Assembly: GCA_030407085.1 (NCBI GenBank)
Contig: CM059582.1
Coordinates: forward strand, 25,805,001-25,869,000
Source of the DNA: Trichopria drosophilae
Lineage: Eukaryota; Arthropoda; Insecta; Hymenoptera; Diapriidae
Reading direction: 5' to 3'
Length of the DNA: 64,000 nt
Shown in pieces: positions 34,201 through 45,419 of the stretch (position 1 is the stretch's first letter; each line of letters starts with the position of its first letter). Below the pieces are notes generated by a model, which ran no database searches, was not told the origin of the DNA, and worked only from the letters and a program-made list of their open reading frames with translations. The translations under genes were made by a program, and so were the position numbers.

Positions 34201-35850
34201 TTAAATTGAAAGAGGTTAATCTGTCAAAGGTGTATCATCCAGCAAACACATTTAAGCATTCAAAAGTTATTGGAAAAATAACATTTGTTAAATGTCAAAT
34301 GTGTTTGCTGAGTGTAGTGCCAATTGATGCTGCAGTGTGTTGTGCTTTGGCGGCGCAGTACACTCTGACGACTTCTATCCGACACGTTTCAACAGCTTTC
34401 ACTCAACATCGTCTATTTTACAGGATCTAAATTGTCTTTTTGATGATCATATTGATTTAATTTAAAATACCAAAGCCTAAAATTACCACAGATTTAGTGT
34501 GATTACACTCTGACAACTTTTATACATCAGATTTTAAAAGATGCAGTAATATTTTTATCCGGAGTGTTAACACACGACATTGACGACTTCACAGAACCGA
34601 AAGGGCTTTTTTCTCATAGTATTGAATTTTTATAAAAGAATAATATTGCAAATCGACACAAATTTACTAAAGTATTACTCCAGTACGTCAAGTATGTCAA
34701 GTTTGAAAAAACGTGCTTCATGTGAAATAAGTACAGCGTCTTTTCAAATTTGATGTATAAAAGTTGCCAAAATAGAACAATGGCTGATCGGTGGTGGTTT
34801 TGTGATTTTATTTTTTGGGATAAATGAATACAATCATCAAGATACAATTTCGGTCCAGTGAAATTGTTGATATTGTGTGAGAGCATTACAAATGAAAAGA
34901 TTACTGCGTCTTTTGAAATTAGGTTTATAAAATTGTCAGAGTGGAGTTACAGTAAATCTGTAGTGATTTTGTGCTTCTGTATATTAAAACAAGTCAATAC
35001 TACACGGAGAGAAATTTCTAACGATTATAGTACGGAACTCTTATCGACGCATCCCATGCCGCTACCCACCATCAAATCCGGTGGGTCTTGAGGAAATAAA
35101 GTATGCGTCCACGGTAGAATACGTTGTCAATCTCTGCGGCCGCGGCAAAAGAGTATGAAAACAAACGAATCTCGTAAGTGAGAGCCTGAGTCTTTTCGGG
35201 CGAAGGTGACCCACGGTATAAACATTAGAAATTTCTCTCCGTGTATCATCAAAAAAACAATTAAATTCTGTGAAATGGTTGAGGTTGTTTGAGAACAATC
35301 CTAGTGAAATGGTTACTTTGCCTTTTCAATTACAAAGTTGAAACTAGGAGCATATTCATAGCCTGAGATTCAGAAAAGTAAACGAAAATGTTGATATATG
35401 ACGACTGATAAATATTGCTATTTATGTATGAATTGACATCTTAGAATCGTTCCTACATTCTGTAATTACACTCTGACTATTTCTGTCTGTCAGGTGTCAA
35501 AACTTGCTGTAATTCTTTCATCATTAGTGCTCTCACTCAACATCGACTATTATACAGGATCTAAAATGTTTTTTGATGATCGTATTGATTTGTTTTAATA
35601 TACGAAAGCATAAAATCACCACAGGTTTACTGTGATTACAATCTGACAAATTCCATAAGTCGGATCTCAAAAGACGCAGTAATAATTTCATCAATAATGC
35701 TCCTATACACGACATTGACAGATCATCGTAAAAAACTGTAAGAATGTAATAATGTACTTGTTAGGACTTATATCATAATAAATAGGAACGAAAATAAGAA
35801 ATTGAGTTATCATTTGACAGATTAACCTCAGATCTCATGATTTGAGGTTA
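34200..35850. repeat. local cluster of ~150-190-base repeat units in both orientations
   Basis: Units share ACTCTGACRACTT, AAAAGAYGCAGTAAT, ACTCAACATCG, TACAGGATCTAAA and TTTTTGATGATCRTATTGAT. Plus-oriented units lie near 34345-34490, 34500-34690, 35455-35640 and 35640-35760. Minus-oriented units lie near 34690-34870, 34871-35000 and on from 35244. Related GACAGRTTAACCT words bound the cluster (34168-34225 and 35815-35860). Small frames throughout are by-products. Confidence 0.65.
35003..35243. mobile_element. TA-target MITE with CACGGAGAGAAATTTCTAA ends
   Basis: A perfect 19-base terminal inverted repeat (35003-35021 and 35225-35243) is flanked by TA on each side. Removing it restores continuity with a sister unit of the surrounding cluster: GATGA then GTATTGA here, against GATGATCGTATTGA near 35576. 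This paralogous empty site confirms the insertion edges. The inside is less AT-rich (CATCAAATCCGGTGGGTC, GCGGCCGCGGC). Tc1/mariner-like by target; no transposase. Confidence 0.85.
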
Positions 35851-36144
35851 AGTTGTCAAAAAATAATACACACCTTCACAAATTTCATTTCTATAATTCA
35901 TCGACCAACAAATTGTTTGGAATTCACTACATATTGCTAGTGAGTGCTTGCCGTATTGGTAAATTTACTGCCGTAGACAGTTTGCATCGCCCTGAAAGTG
36001 CATGTTGGGTCGCAACAAAGCCTTCATACTTTCAAGTTCAGAATAGGGAATCTAGCAAAGGCATATTCACTTTCCTAACTTTTCTTTTCAAAACCATTGG
36101 ACTTTTAAGGCAGAACACATGTTCATATTTGGTAAAATATGTAC
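35851..36144. other. no gene supported
   Basis: The plus frame at 35853-36170 has no domain. The DNA is less AT-rich than neighbours near 35940-36010. Confidence 0.35.
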
Positions 36145-36158
36145 TAAAATATAACCTA
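36145..36158 (+). repeat. target site duplication, left
   Basis: TAAAATATAACCTA, identical to 36849-36862. Confidence 0.8.
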
Positions 36159-36214
36159 GTAAACAGTTGAAATGTTTCTCGGGATGTGCGGTCCTTTTAC
36201 TTTTTTGGATGTTA

Positions 36215-36290
36215 GTATTAAATAAAACTCTACATAAAATACGTTTCGGCCTCTATATGGGCCATCTTCAGAATCTTTAATAACATAAAA
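36215..36290 (-). ncRNA. hammerhead ribozyme-like motif, left arm
   Basis: On the minus strand: CTGAAGA (36265-36271), a stem II of GGCC pairing with GGCC, GAAA, a five-pair stem III ACGTA/TATGT with a TTT loop, then A as the base before the cut (a GUA site). Flanking AT-rich strands can form an imperfect stem I. An extra U lies between CUGAAGA and stem II, which departs from the textbook core. Confidence 0.6.
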
Positions 36291-36674
36291 AAAATAAAAT
36301 GTAAAAAGTATAAAATTCACTATTCACAATCACAAATTTACAACTACTGAAAAAACATTGTCTCACCGAATATAAGTGGCAATTACAACGCCTAGTGTCG
36401 ATCGGTGTAAACTTTGTTATGTTATGTAATGTTCGAATGTAATGTTTCAAAGTGACAGTTTAACGTAAACACGCGTACTGCAACGTCTCTCTTTTCGTCC
36501 GCAGTTTTTTTTAAACAAAATCGAGATGAAATGTTTAAAACGTATGCATCACACTAAAATATGTAATTTCGCGTTGTAATTGCCACTTATATTCGGTGAG
36601 ACAATGTTTTTTCAGTAGTTGTAAATTTGTGATTGTGAATAGTGAATTTTATACTTTTTACATTTTATTTTTTT

Positions 36675-36745
36675 TGTTATTAAAGATTCTGAAGATGGCC
36701 CATATAGAGGCCGAAACGTATTTTATGTGAAGTTTTATTTAATAC
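36675..36745 (+). ncRNA. hammerhead ribozyme-like motif, right arm
   Basis: Same core as the left arm on the plus strand: CTGAAGA at 36689-36695, GGCC/GGCC stem II, GAAA at 36713-36716, stem III 36716-36728. The base at the cleavage position (36729) is G, giving GUG, which normal hammerheads do not cleave. Probably inactive. Confidence 0.55.
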
Positions 36746-36848
36746 TAACATCCAAAAAAGTAAAAGGACCGCACATCCCGAGAAATATTTCAACTGTTTA
36801 CTAATTTAAATCAACGGTCAAGAAGCTAGAAAATTTTAAATATGGTTT

Positions 36849-36862
36849 TAAAATATAACCTA
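36849..36862 (+). repeat. target site duplication, right
   Basis: TAAAATATAACCTA, identical to the left copy. Confidence 0.8.
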
Positions 36863-37098
36863 CTTGTTAAAAACTTTCAGGACGATTTTAAAGTTGAAAT
36901 TTGGTTCATTTTACTTGCAGAATATACCTCAAATACTTTCTTACTATCAGGACATTTTCCAAGTCGATATTTAGTTACTTTAACCTATGAAATAGACCTC
37001 AAGTACATTTTGACTTAGAAGACATAATTTATGTTGTAATTTGGCTATTTATTACTAAAATAGGGCATTTCAACTATGGCTGGGGTCAGAATTCCTTA
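36863..37098. other. spacer between PLE-type insertion and right arm, no gene
   Basis: AT-rich, with loosely repeated GACCTCAAGTAC-like words. Nothing recognised. Confidence 0.4.
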
Positions 37099-37578
37099 TT
37101 TTGCTGCTTGGGATTTCTAAGTACCGTCCGCTATATTGGATCCGTCATTCGAAATATTCGTCAAATTAAAAGAAAACTTCAAATTCGTAACCAGTGACCC
37201 AATTACCCCTTATAAGAATTTTGAGCGAATACTATACAGATTTTTACAAATCGTCCGCCTTATTGGATTCGCCATTTTTAATTTTCAAAAAGTAAATTCA
37301 AATTCGTAATCAGCAACCCCAGAAACCCTCTAGTGACAATTTTCGACCAAACTCAATGATGTTTGAAGCAAAAAAATGAGTGAAAGTTTTGACACCATTC
37401 TCACAAAAATGTTAAAAATTGACAACATTTGCACTAAAAGAAAACTATTCAAAACTTCAAAAAAAAAATTTTTTTGTGACATTGTGACAAGGCGAGTTTA
37501 AGTAGTACCGCCATTTCTACTATTTTCGCCGCTTTTGTAACCGGCACCCTGCCACGCCATTTGGAATGCCTCGGCGCC
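37099..37578 (-). repeat. right arm of the large inverted repeat (dispersed family)
   Basis: Inverted partner of 31889-32546. The minus frame at 37498-37911 runs out of this arm (its C-terminal FQMAWQG text mirrors the left arm) and is not supported as a gene. Confidence 0.8.
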
Positions 37579-38035
37579 GAAGTGGATTTTTTTCAGTTTT
37601 TTTCGTGATAGTTCCGGCATAGAAATCCTTCCTACCCTCCTTTTCTTAAACCTTTTATAAAACTTTATCGGTACATTAAAGACCCTATTTCGAATTGCAA
37701 ACAAAAAATTGGAGTGGTGCCTCGCTCGCTCAGAAACTTCGACCCTGTGACGAGTTTGGTATTCCTTAATACTCGTTCGTTTACTAACAGCTTTTATAGT
37801 TATAATATGAACGAATTCGTATTGTAGTTTTTTTATTAAAAATGTACGCTTACAAGAACATTCCCAAAGTAACATAATCAGAAACAGGAAGAAAGAGTTG
37901 CGCTTGTGCAAAACAGTCCATATGTATCTAATTGTAAGGTAGGAAAGAAGAGGAGTGGAGGAGAGGGTTTCTTAAATGTGTAAAAATTGAAAATGAGTAT
38001 ATTCAAAACTTCGACCCTCATATATATAATAAATA
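37579..38035. other. no gene supported
   Basis: Most of the 137-codon minus frame 37498-37911 lies here; it is basic and has a hydrophobic start but no known family. Treated as chance continuation from the repeat. Confidence 0.35.
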
Positions 38036-38135
38036 ATATTTTTAACACTCCGGGCGCGAAGCTCGATTTCGCTCCCTAGGGTGAAGCCTTAAGGCTTGAA
38101 TTATCGAGTCTCACGCTCGTCCTATTAAAAAATAT
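38036..38135. mobile_element. TTTTTAACACTCCG family, partial copy
   Basis: TTTTTAACACTCCGGGCGCG matches the left end at 22285. It is followed by a hairpin GGGCGCGAAGC facing ATTTCGCTCCC and by TTATCGAGTCTCACGCTCGT, as in copy 1. The typical right end is missing. Confidence 0.55.
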
Positions 38136-39222
38136 CGTTTCAGTTGTTTCAGTGTCCAATTTTGCGGTATGGAGCATAACTTTGTTATTTTTGACATAGA
38201 ATGACCCATAAAGAATGTAAGTCTGACAAAAAATACCGAACAACATACGAGAAATTAACAATGCTTTACAAGAAATATTATACATATTTATCGCCCTATA
38301 ATTTATGGATATTTAAAATAGAAACCCTAGAAATAATTAACAGAGCAAAAAATCACTAAAAATACAGCTTTTTGTCCACTTATATAACGTTGCCATAAAA
38401 TCAAAAAATCTGAAAAGGATCTGAAAAATCTGAAAGAATTTGAGAACATAAAATTGATCATAACATGTTGTTTAAACTAAGGTCCAGCCCGATGGCGTGA
38501 AATCGCTGATGTGACACACACAGAGCTGCTATAGTCGTATACGTTATTACTTAATGTTATTACGAGCACAATATAATCCTTGTATTTGACAATACCCACC
38601 TTCGTAAATTATAATTACTTAACCCTATGTAAAAAAAAACCCCTACGTTATCTTTTCCCAAGTGGATAAAAAATCCAACTGGCCGGTTCTTGATCAGTCT
38701 ACCGGGGAAAACACTCAAAATCAAGCTAAGAACTTCCAGAATGGTAACTCATGCATCATCTGTTTCTCGTTGCACTAATATTTTTAACAGGTATTAATGA
38801 TTTCTGTGATATAAATATCATTTAATTCCTTAAATTAGAAATAGAGGACAGAAAATGCAGTCAATCTTTAGAATTTTAAGTCAATGGGAACAATATCTGC
38901 AAATCTAATAAAAAATTGTTTATAAGAAATTTAGAAGAATGACTTCTAGATATGACCTGGATATATGGATTTTTTTCACATATTATTCAGGATATTTTTA
39001 TAAGTCTGATGTACCTTAGGCCAGGTTCTGAAGCGCAAGATCTATTTTAAAAAGAGTGAACTTGATCGTAATAAGTCTTGTTTTGTTGAAAATAATGGTG
39101 ATAAATCACTACACCAATAAAGTACACAAGAAATTTCAATTTCGTGTATTACATTTTAATGGATATATTTCAAAGAAACATCATTAACATCTCAATATGT
39201 CTCTCGAAGGTAACAAAGTACA
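38136..39222. other. AT-rich DNA, no gene seen
   Basis: No recognised feature. Confidence 0.4.
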
Positions 39223-39420
39223 CTCTAAATTTCTTAAAGTGAAAGTTGAGCCACTTACTGATAAAAGTGACTTTTCCACTATTTTTAAAGTGGAAATTTT
39301 ACTTTACTTATAGTGGCTGGAAATATGCCACTCTAAGAAAGTGAAATTTCCGATTAGAAATAGTGAAAAAGCCACCTTTTGCAGAGAGTGGCTCAACTTT
39401 AACTTTAAGAAATTTAGTCT
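39223..39420. mobile_element. palindromic MITE related at its ends to 8427-8665
   Basis: CTCTAAATTTCTTAAAGTGA on the left is inverted as the right end ACTTTAAGAAATTTAG. Inner matches include GTTGAGCCACT and CTTTTTCACTATTT. It is nearly fully self-complementary over 198 bases. The ends share CTAAATTTCTT with the element at 8.4 kb while the interior differs. Confidence 0.8.
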
Positions 39421-41024
39421 ATAGACGAATGTATGAATATTTCTGTAGTAAAAAAAGTCAATGATTTTATAGTCCATTGATAAGAAGAAAGTTGTTTAAC
39501 ATAAAATCGTTGAATGACTTGTTGTGTTTTACGTCTGATATGAAATTAAATAGCCATTTTTCAACAAAACGTCTCAGAAAGAGGGATGTGAAATAAGGGT
39601 TTTTTTAAACGTTTTGGCTCCTAAATTTTCATATCAAATCTTGCGCAAAGTACAACATTTTAGCTAGACATGAATTACAAAGCAGTTCGGAATTGAACAG
39701 ATCTACGGGTTTTTAATTACTAAACGGTAAAAAAAAATACTGAAATATTACACGTAAAAGACAATAATCGATTACAAAATAAAAATTTCTGTGAGGTATG
39801 AAGAAAGAACTAAAGTTAATCTTATAAAGATCTGAGCAAACAATACCTAAAGATAAATCCCCTAACGCCACCCTTAAACATGAGTTCGCTTCTCTTTTTC
39901 GAATACTTCTCCAGATGTGTATAAACGGGGTTCAAGACACAAAGAGCTATATTATACTGTAACGTCATATTGTTTTAAAGCATTCGTATGCGTTTTATAA
40001 GCATGCTTCTTAGTATTAAACTCAGAAGAACAACATTTATAAAAATTAAACACATAATGTTCGAAAACAAGTTTTAGAGGCACAAACCATATGCATGGAT
40101 AATGTTACTCGAATCAACATCAGATGCCTACAAAATGTATATATACATGTATATATACACGTAAACGTTATGAGCGGCAGTAACATCTGTTTCGGAAAGA
40201 TTCATCCTTTTTATGTCCATGTAAGCCCCAATATTACATCTAACAAACGATATACATCCTACTATAATAACGATTGAATAAAAACTAGACGAAGCTGACC
40301 CTTAGCAAGTCGCAGCAAACGAGGGATCGACATCGTAAATTTGAAGCAAACGGTCTTGTTGTTTTTACCTTGCATGATTCCTGGATGTGACAGCTACTTT
40401 AAACCACCTTTGCAATTTATTACTCTTCAATTATGTACTTTGCATTAATAAGGTTGTTGAATACCCTTGCGAAACAATTCGTTTCAAAATATTTAAAAAA
40501 ATCGAAAATATTCGTGTAGGCATTATACCGTATTACGATATATATTTTTTCAAATGTTTAAATGTAAATGTGGAATTATTATTTAGATAAGTCTTTTCTT
40601 CTTTTTAGTTTAAATCTTTCGTGCATTATGAAGGTAGGTTTATCAATGTTTCTATTAATATTAATGTCTGACCATTTCATAAAATTCAAATGATTAGTAT
40701 GATTACAACTTCTCAAGCACGGATGCTTTTACCCATACAAGACTGTACTTTTTACTAAAAGTAACAATTTTTAGTAAAATATGCAATTTTTGTAAGTGTA
40801 TAAGTCTAGGCGTCAGGGTAGAAGGAGAGATTCGGTTTCGATCTCCAAACTTGCAGCGAGTTTCTTTTTATTCCTCAGTAATTTTCTTTGTATGCGTGAG
40901 ACGATGTAAAAATAGGGTAAGACGAATACCAACATGTTTCAAGACATGAAGAATGGCAAATAAACTTAAAATAAAACTAAATACTAACTCTAAAACTGTT
41001 GGAGTTAATTTTGGGCTACTGTAC
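39421..41024. other. AT-rich DNA, no gene seen
   Basis: Frames at 40095-40277 and 40387-40590 have no domain. GATTCGGTTTCGATCTCC near 40832-40849 looks faintly like a B box, but no A box is convincing. Confidence 0.4.
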
Positions 41025-41080
41025 ACTGAGAAAAATGTCTTTTACCGGGTATTGGAATTCTAATACCCCCGTAAAAGACA
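41025..41080. repeat. possible element end with CACTGAGAAAAATG and hairpin
   Basis: TACACTGAGAAAAATG resembles the CACTGAGAG ends seen at 32946. It is followed by TCTTTTACCGGGTATT facing AATACCCCCGTAAAAGA. No matching far end was located. Confidence 0.3.
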
Positions 41081-44000
41081 CTCATTTACGTATATATGGA
41101 CAAAAATATTTCTTTTACAGGTTAAAAGACAAAGATTTTTAAACATCTCGTAGTTGGTATAAATATACCTTTTAACAGTGAGCAGACACATATTTTTACC
41201 AGTATAAACGCGGTAATTCTTGGATATAAGAAAAATGATTACCTGCTATAATTTAGTTAAAGAACCAGTTTAGAAAAATTATGTATCGTCCGATGACATT
41301 TTTTCGATTTCGTTTTTAAGCAGCAGCTAGCCGTTGGTAAGGCGAGCCACGTTGTTTGTTTACGTTTCGCAAATATTATTTGTACGGCGCAAATCAACTC
41401 ATGACCTCTACTGTACTTTAATGTATAGGTTTCTGCATGCTTTACAAATGTAAGTTTATGGCACCATCAAGGGAATACGACCTGCAGTTCTAGCAAAACT
41501 TGTGAATAATATTGTGTAAACATTTGTGTAAAAAGGCAATTCCGCTCGTTAAAATAATAAATGAAAAAAAATAAACCCGTATTTCTAACCTATAAACATC
41601 TGATTCATAACTTCTGTCAACATCTGATAACTTTTCGTAATTGTTGTAAAATTATTGAAATTATCTCGGTGGATACCGATTTGTTAGATAACATTTCCTA
41701 TTAGTCATAAAGCTCGGCGTTATATACAGTTTCGAAGTAGCGGAAGTAAAATGTCAACACCGTCGACTACATCTGGAATGAAAGCTAAGTCGGAAGTATA
41801 TACTTCTGTAACTACTTCTGTAACTTGAACGATCTATATGTAGTTTCCAGAAAGTTTATAATAACCGAAGCATTCTACGAATTCGAAACAGTCCAGTAGC
41901 AAAGGATACAGCAGAGGCATCATTACTTTAAGAGTTCCTAAACTACTCAATAAACAGGGGAGGGAAGACATATGCGCAGTAGCATTGTCCTCTGACTAGG
42001 CTGTAATCTAACTTTGAGTGTTTTTTATAGATTTTTTATTTTTATGAGTTGAAAATAAAATGCTGAATTTCAATTTTTAGATATTTTCTACAAAATACAC
42101 TAATAATAATAGTTACTGGCTATATCAGTACTGAACTCCGCAAGCGGAAACAATCGAGTTTGAAACCAAATTTAGTAGAACCCTGTGAGTGAACCAAATG
42201 GTACGAGGGAATAACCGACTAGATTGGGGCGATTAAGATAAAAAATAAATTCTTAACTCCAAAACCTCCTGAGGCTATTTCTAATATTAAATATTTTCTA
42301 AATTGGGATTTTCATTAATGCCCGTCAAAAGTTTTTAATGCCGAAGTATTTTCTACTATGTATTTATTTAAGTTTCGATATTGTGTTTATCTTTCCGCAA
42401 AAAGTTGGCGAACACTGTCGGAAACTTGTAACGATACTTTGACTTTACCCAAGAAAAGTATTTTTCGCCGAATTCATGCAAAGGAAACAAAAATAAGTCA
42501 CATATTTGGAAGAAAAATGCAACCAGAATATACATATTTAATAAATTAATTTGTAATTTATATTATTTACAATTAGTGTTGAATGTGCAAAAATCTGTAA
42601 TGGACTTTTACGAAATATTCCTTGTATGTCAGAGCTTTACATATTCCTGACACAGCAACAAAAAATGTTTTGTCAGGTGCTCCTTCATCATATGATATCG
42701 CATATCCTAAAGAAATATATATCTAAGGGTTGGTTCTATATATTTTGTTTACCCCAACGCAGAAATAAGGGAAGATTTTGGTGTGGGGAAGACTAAACCG
42801 CATGGTCACCGAGCAGGAAAATGACTTGGAAATTCGATATGATAACGATTTCGACACATGATACCGGATATTTTTCCTCTCATTTTCAATATCAACCAAT
42901 TAAAACAGTGCTGTGTTTTTTAACTAAACAATGTATAAATTTTAACGCCTGATGCTTCTGCTAGACAACTCTAAAGCATTGCACAAAATTAATTAGTAAC
43001 TGAGTTATATGACAGTGTTTTATGATGTTGTTAGATGTTAATTGCTTTCGTTAATATTATTTTTACTTTAATCAAATTCTCACAAAATGATCAGCTTGTG
43101 CAATACAGCTATCATTTCAAATGATATTTTGATATTTTAGCAGTGTTTTCTTTTCCTCTGAAACAAAATATTAGAAATAGGATTTGGTTGCTAGACTAAG
43201 AGTTGTAATTATAGGAGTGAAGTAGTTAGTTTACAAGATTAAAATGACCTAATTGTTTACTTGAATTGGTTAAAATTCAACCGTGATGACTGCATTTTAC
43301 ATTTTTTGTAATTTTAAGCAAAACTTGGGTGTTCAGTTAAGATCTCATATTTTCATTCTTTCGGGCAAGGGTGACATATTGCAGCCTATGTTTGTTAACA
43401 AAAACGTGCTTAGTTTGTGTCAAATAGTCCCACTGTATATATGAAACAGCTCTACTCTTCATATCCGTCGAAAAAGTGTTTGTGTACCTATTTTAGGAAT
43501 CTTTGTTGTGTTCCCAGTTTGAAAAATTATGAAGGGTGAGGAATTTCCAAACAAACTAGATGCTCTAGAAAGATGAGCATGGAATAGTTTTATTTATTTG
43601 TGCGATAATTTGTAGGTAATAACAAAAGTCCCGACTACGTGAACATAGTACATGAATTTTTGAATGCCTACGATGCAATAACTTGTAAACATGTCTATTA
43701 AGATTCATTTTCTGTATTTGGATTTAAACTTCTTTATCAAAAATCTTGGTCAACTCAGTGATGAACAGCGTGAAAGATTCCATCAGGACTTAGTAGCTTT
43801 CGAAATCCGTTTTCAAGGTAAAAGCTCCATCAATACCCTTGCATATTATTGTTGGTCACTCAAACGGAAACAAATTATAATTTTTATAAACGCAAAAGAT
43901 TAAATAAACATTTAAATTTTATTTAAAATTCAAAAAATCGTAAAATCCAGTAATTCCAGCAAAATTGTAACCTATTCAAGTAAACAAATAGGCCATTTTA

Positions 44001-45419
44001 ATCCGAATTACATAATATTATATGATAAATATACTTTCAAGGTGTAGTAACGAAAATAATATTTAAGATCAAATAATATCGCAAAATTGTTGTCAAAGAT
44101 GAAAAATTGAATAAAAATGAAAATTTCTAAGATATATTCGTTTGGATCTTTGTGAGTCGTTGTGATATCGATGTATATAACATAACGTTGCAAAGATATA
44201 TCCTTCTTGTTTCCTATTAAAGAAGAAACTTTAAAATTGAGTAAGAATGACTGGAGTTGTGACTTTTTAAACAAAAATTAAAATAATACTTTAAGTATAA
44301 AATGAAATTTTGGGGGTGTATGGGAAAAAATAACCATATCATTCTTCTCAGTTTTCGTGCCCTACAAGGTCTACTATGTCCCGTTAAAAGTATATTTAAA
44401 TTTTTTTATTTTGTCACACAGTGTAATTTTTTTGTATGAGTATAATATTTAAACCGACATTTAATATATATGACTTTGAGGACACTTGAGTTGCGTATTT
44501 TGCCTAGTAGAGTACTGTTTCGATACTGATTACCGTTTTTGCGTGCATGCTTTCAGTACTGCTCTGGTACTAAGATATCCAGTACTAACCGCTGAAATTA
44601 CTGCAAGTATTACGAATAAATGGTGACATTTATTCCCGGCGTAATACTGACTCAATACTAGATACCGGATTTTAATTCCAAGAACGTACTTCTCAAAAAA
44701 ATAACAGAGGATCTAAAAAAAATTTGTTGGACATAACTTGAATCAGAGATCATGGATCATGTAGATTTTTGCTCGCCGAAAAAAAATTCGTTATCCAATT
44801 TGACCTATCACATCAGATTTTAGTATCACATGACCCCGGCGGCTCTGCATGATTTGAAATGGAATCAATCTAAACAGGAATATCACAACAAGAAAGTACA
44901 TTAGATTACAATTCACTAGGCTAGTCGGCACTACGATATTCTTGATGCATGGATGTATAGAGTTATGATTCGAGTGTAAATTTATTAATGCCCAAAATAT
45001 ATGTCATGACCCACCTGTTTATAAAAATCCGGCATAAATTGAAAATTTAAAGAAAACCGAACTACATATAGATAGGCATATTTTTAACCAGCCACTTAAA
45101 TATTGGACCCAAATGAAAATATTATTTTACACTCGGAAGTTATTCTTGCTGACTTCCTTGCTCGCAATTTTTAATATTTCTTCGCGTGTAGAATTTTATT
45201 TGAAGTGATGAGATGAATTTGAATTAAATTCAATAAATGGCCTAGATTACGAATAAATTTACGTTTAACCCAAACAGTCGTCCTACTTAATGTTTTTTAC
45301 AGTTTATTTATAAAATCGGAAGAATTTATGCCTAAATTGACAAAAAATCTTTAAGAGGTTTTTTAAGCAACTCGATTTTTATTGAAAATTGAGGTTATTA
45401 CCTTTTACTCTTTTGTTGT
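41081..45419. other. long AT-rich stretch, no gene seen
   Basis: Short frames at 42358-42549, 43691-43903 and 44008-44274 have no family signature. A patch at 44510-44660 reiterates AGTACT/GTACTG words. No RNA or element was recognised. Confidence 0.45.

Larger units (their letters stand above)
36159..36848. mobile_element. 690-bp PLE-type insertion with head-to-head hammerhead-like arms
   Basis: The arms at about 36159-36391 and 36568-36803 are near-identical inverted copies (GTTTCTCGGGATGTGCGGTC, AAAGGACCGCACATCCCGAG, CTCACCGAATATAAGTGGCA). Each carries a hammerhead-like core. A 176-base spacer lies between and a tail of about 45 bases follows the right arm. The insertion is bordered by a perfect 14-base duplication, TAAAATATAACCTA (36145-36158 and 36849-36862). 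Type I hammerhead motifs are known from Penelope-like elements, whose copies are often found with inverted flanking repeats. No protein is encoded, so this would be a non-autonomous copy. Confidence 0.8.

Noticed and set aside
37498..37911. 137-codon basic minus-strand frame with hydrophobic start
   Set aside because: Its C-terminal part is repeat sequence shared with the inverted arm at 31.9 kb, and no known family is visible.
40797..40870. Possible third decayed SINE head (GGTTTCGATCTCC)
   Set aside because: Only a weak B-box-like word; no convincing A box at the right distance.
44500..44665. Possible MITE built on AGTACT words
   Set aside because: Short words recur, but no consistent inverted ends or boundaries could be found.
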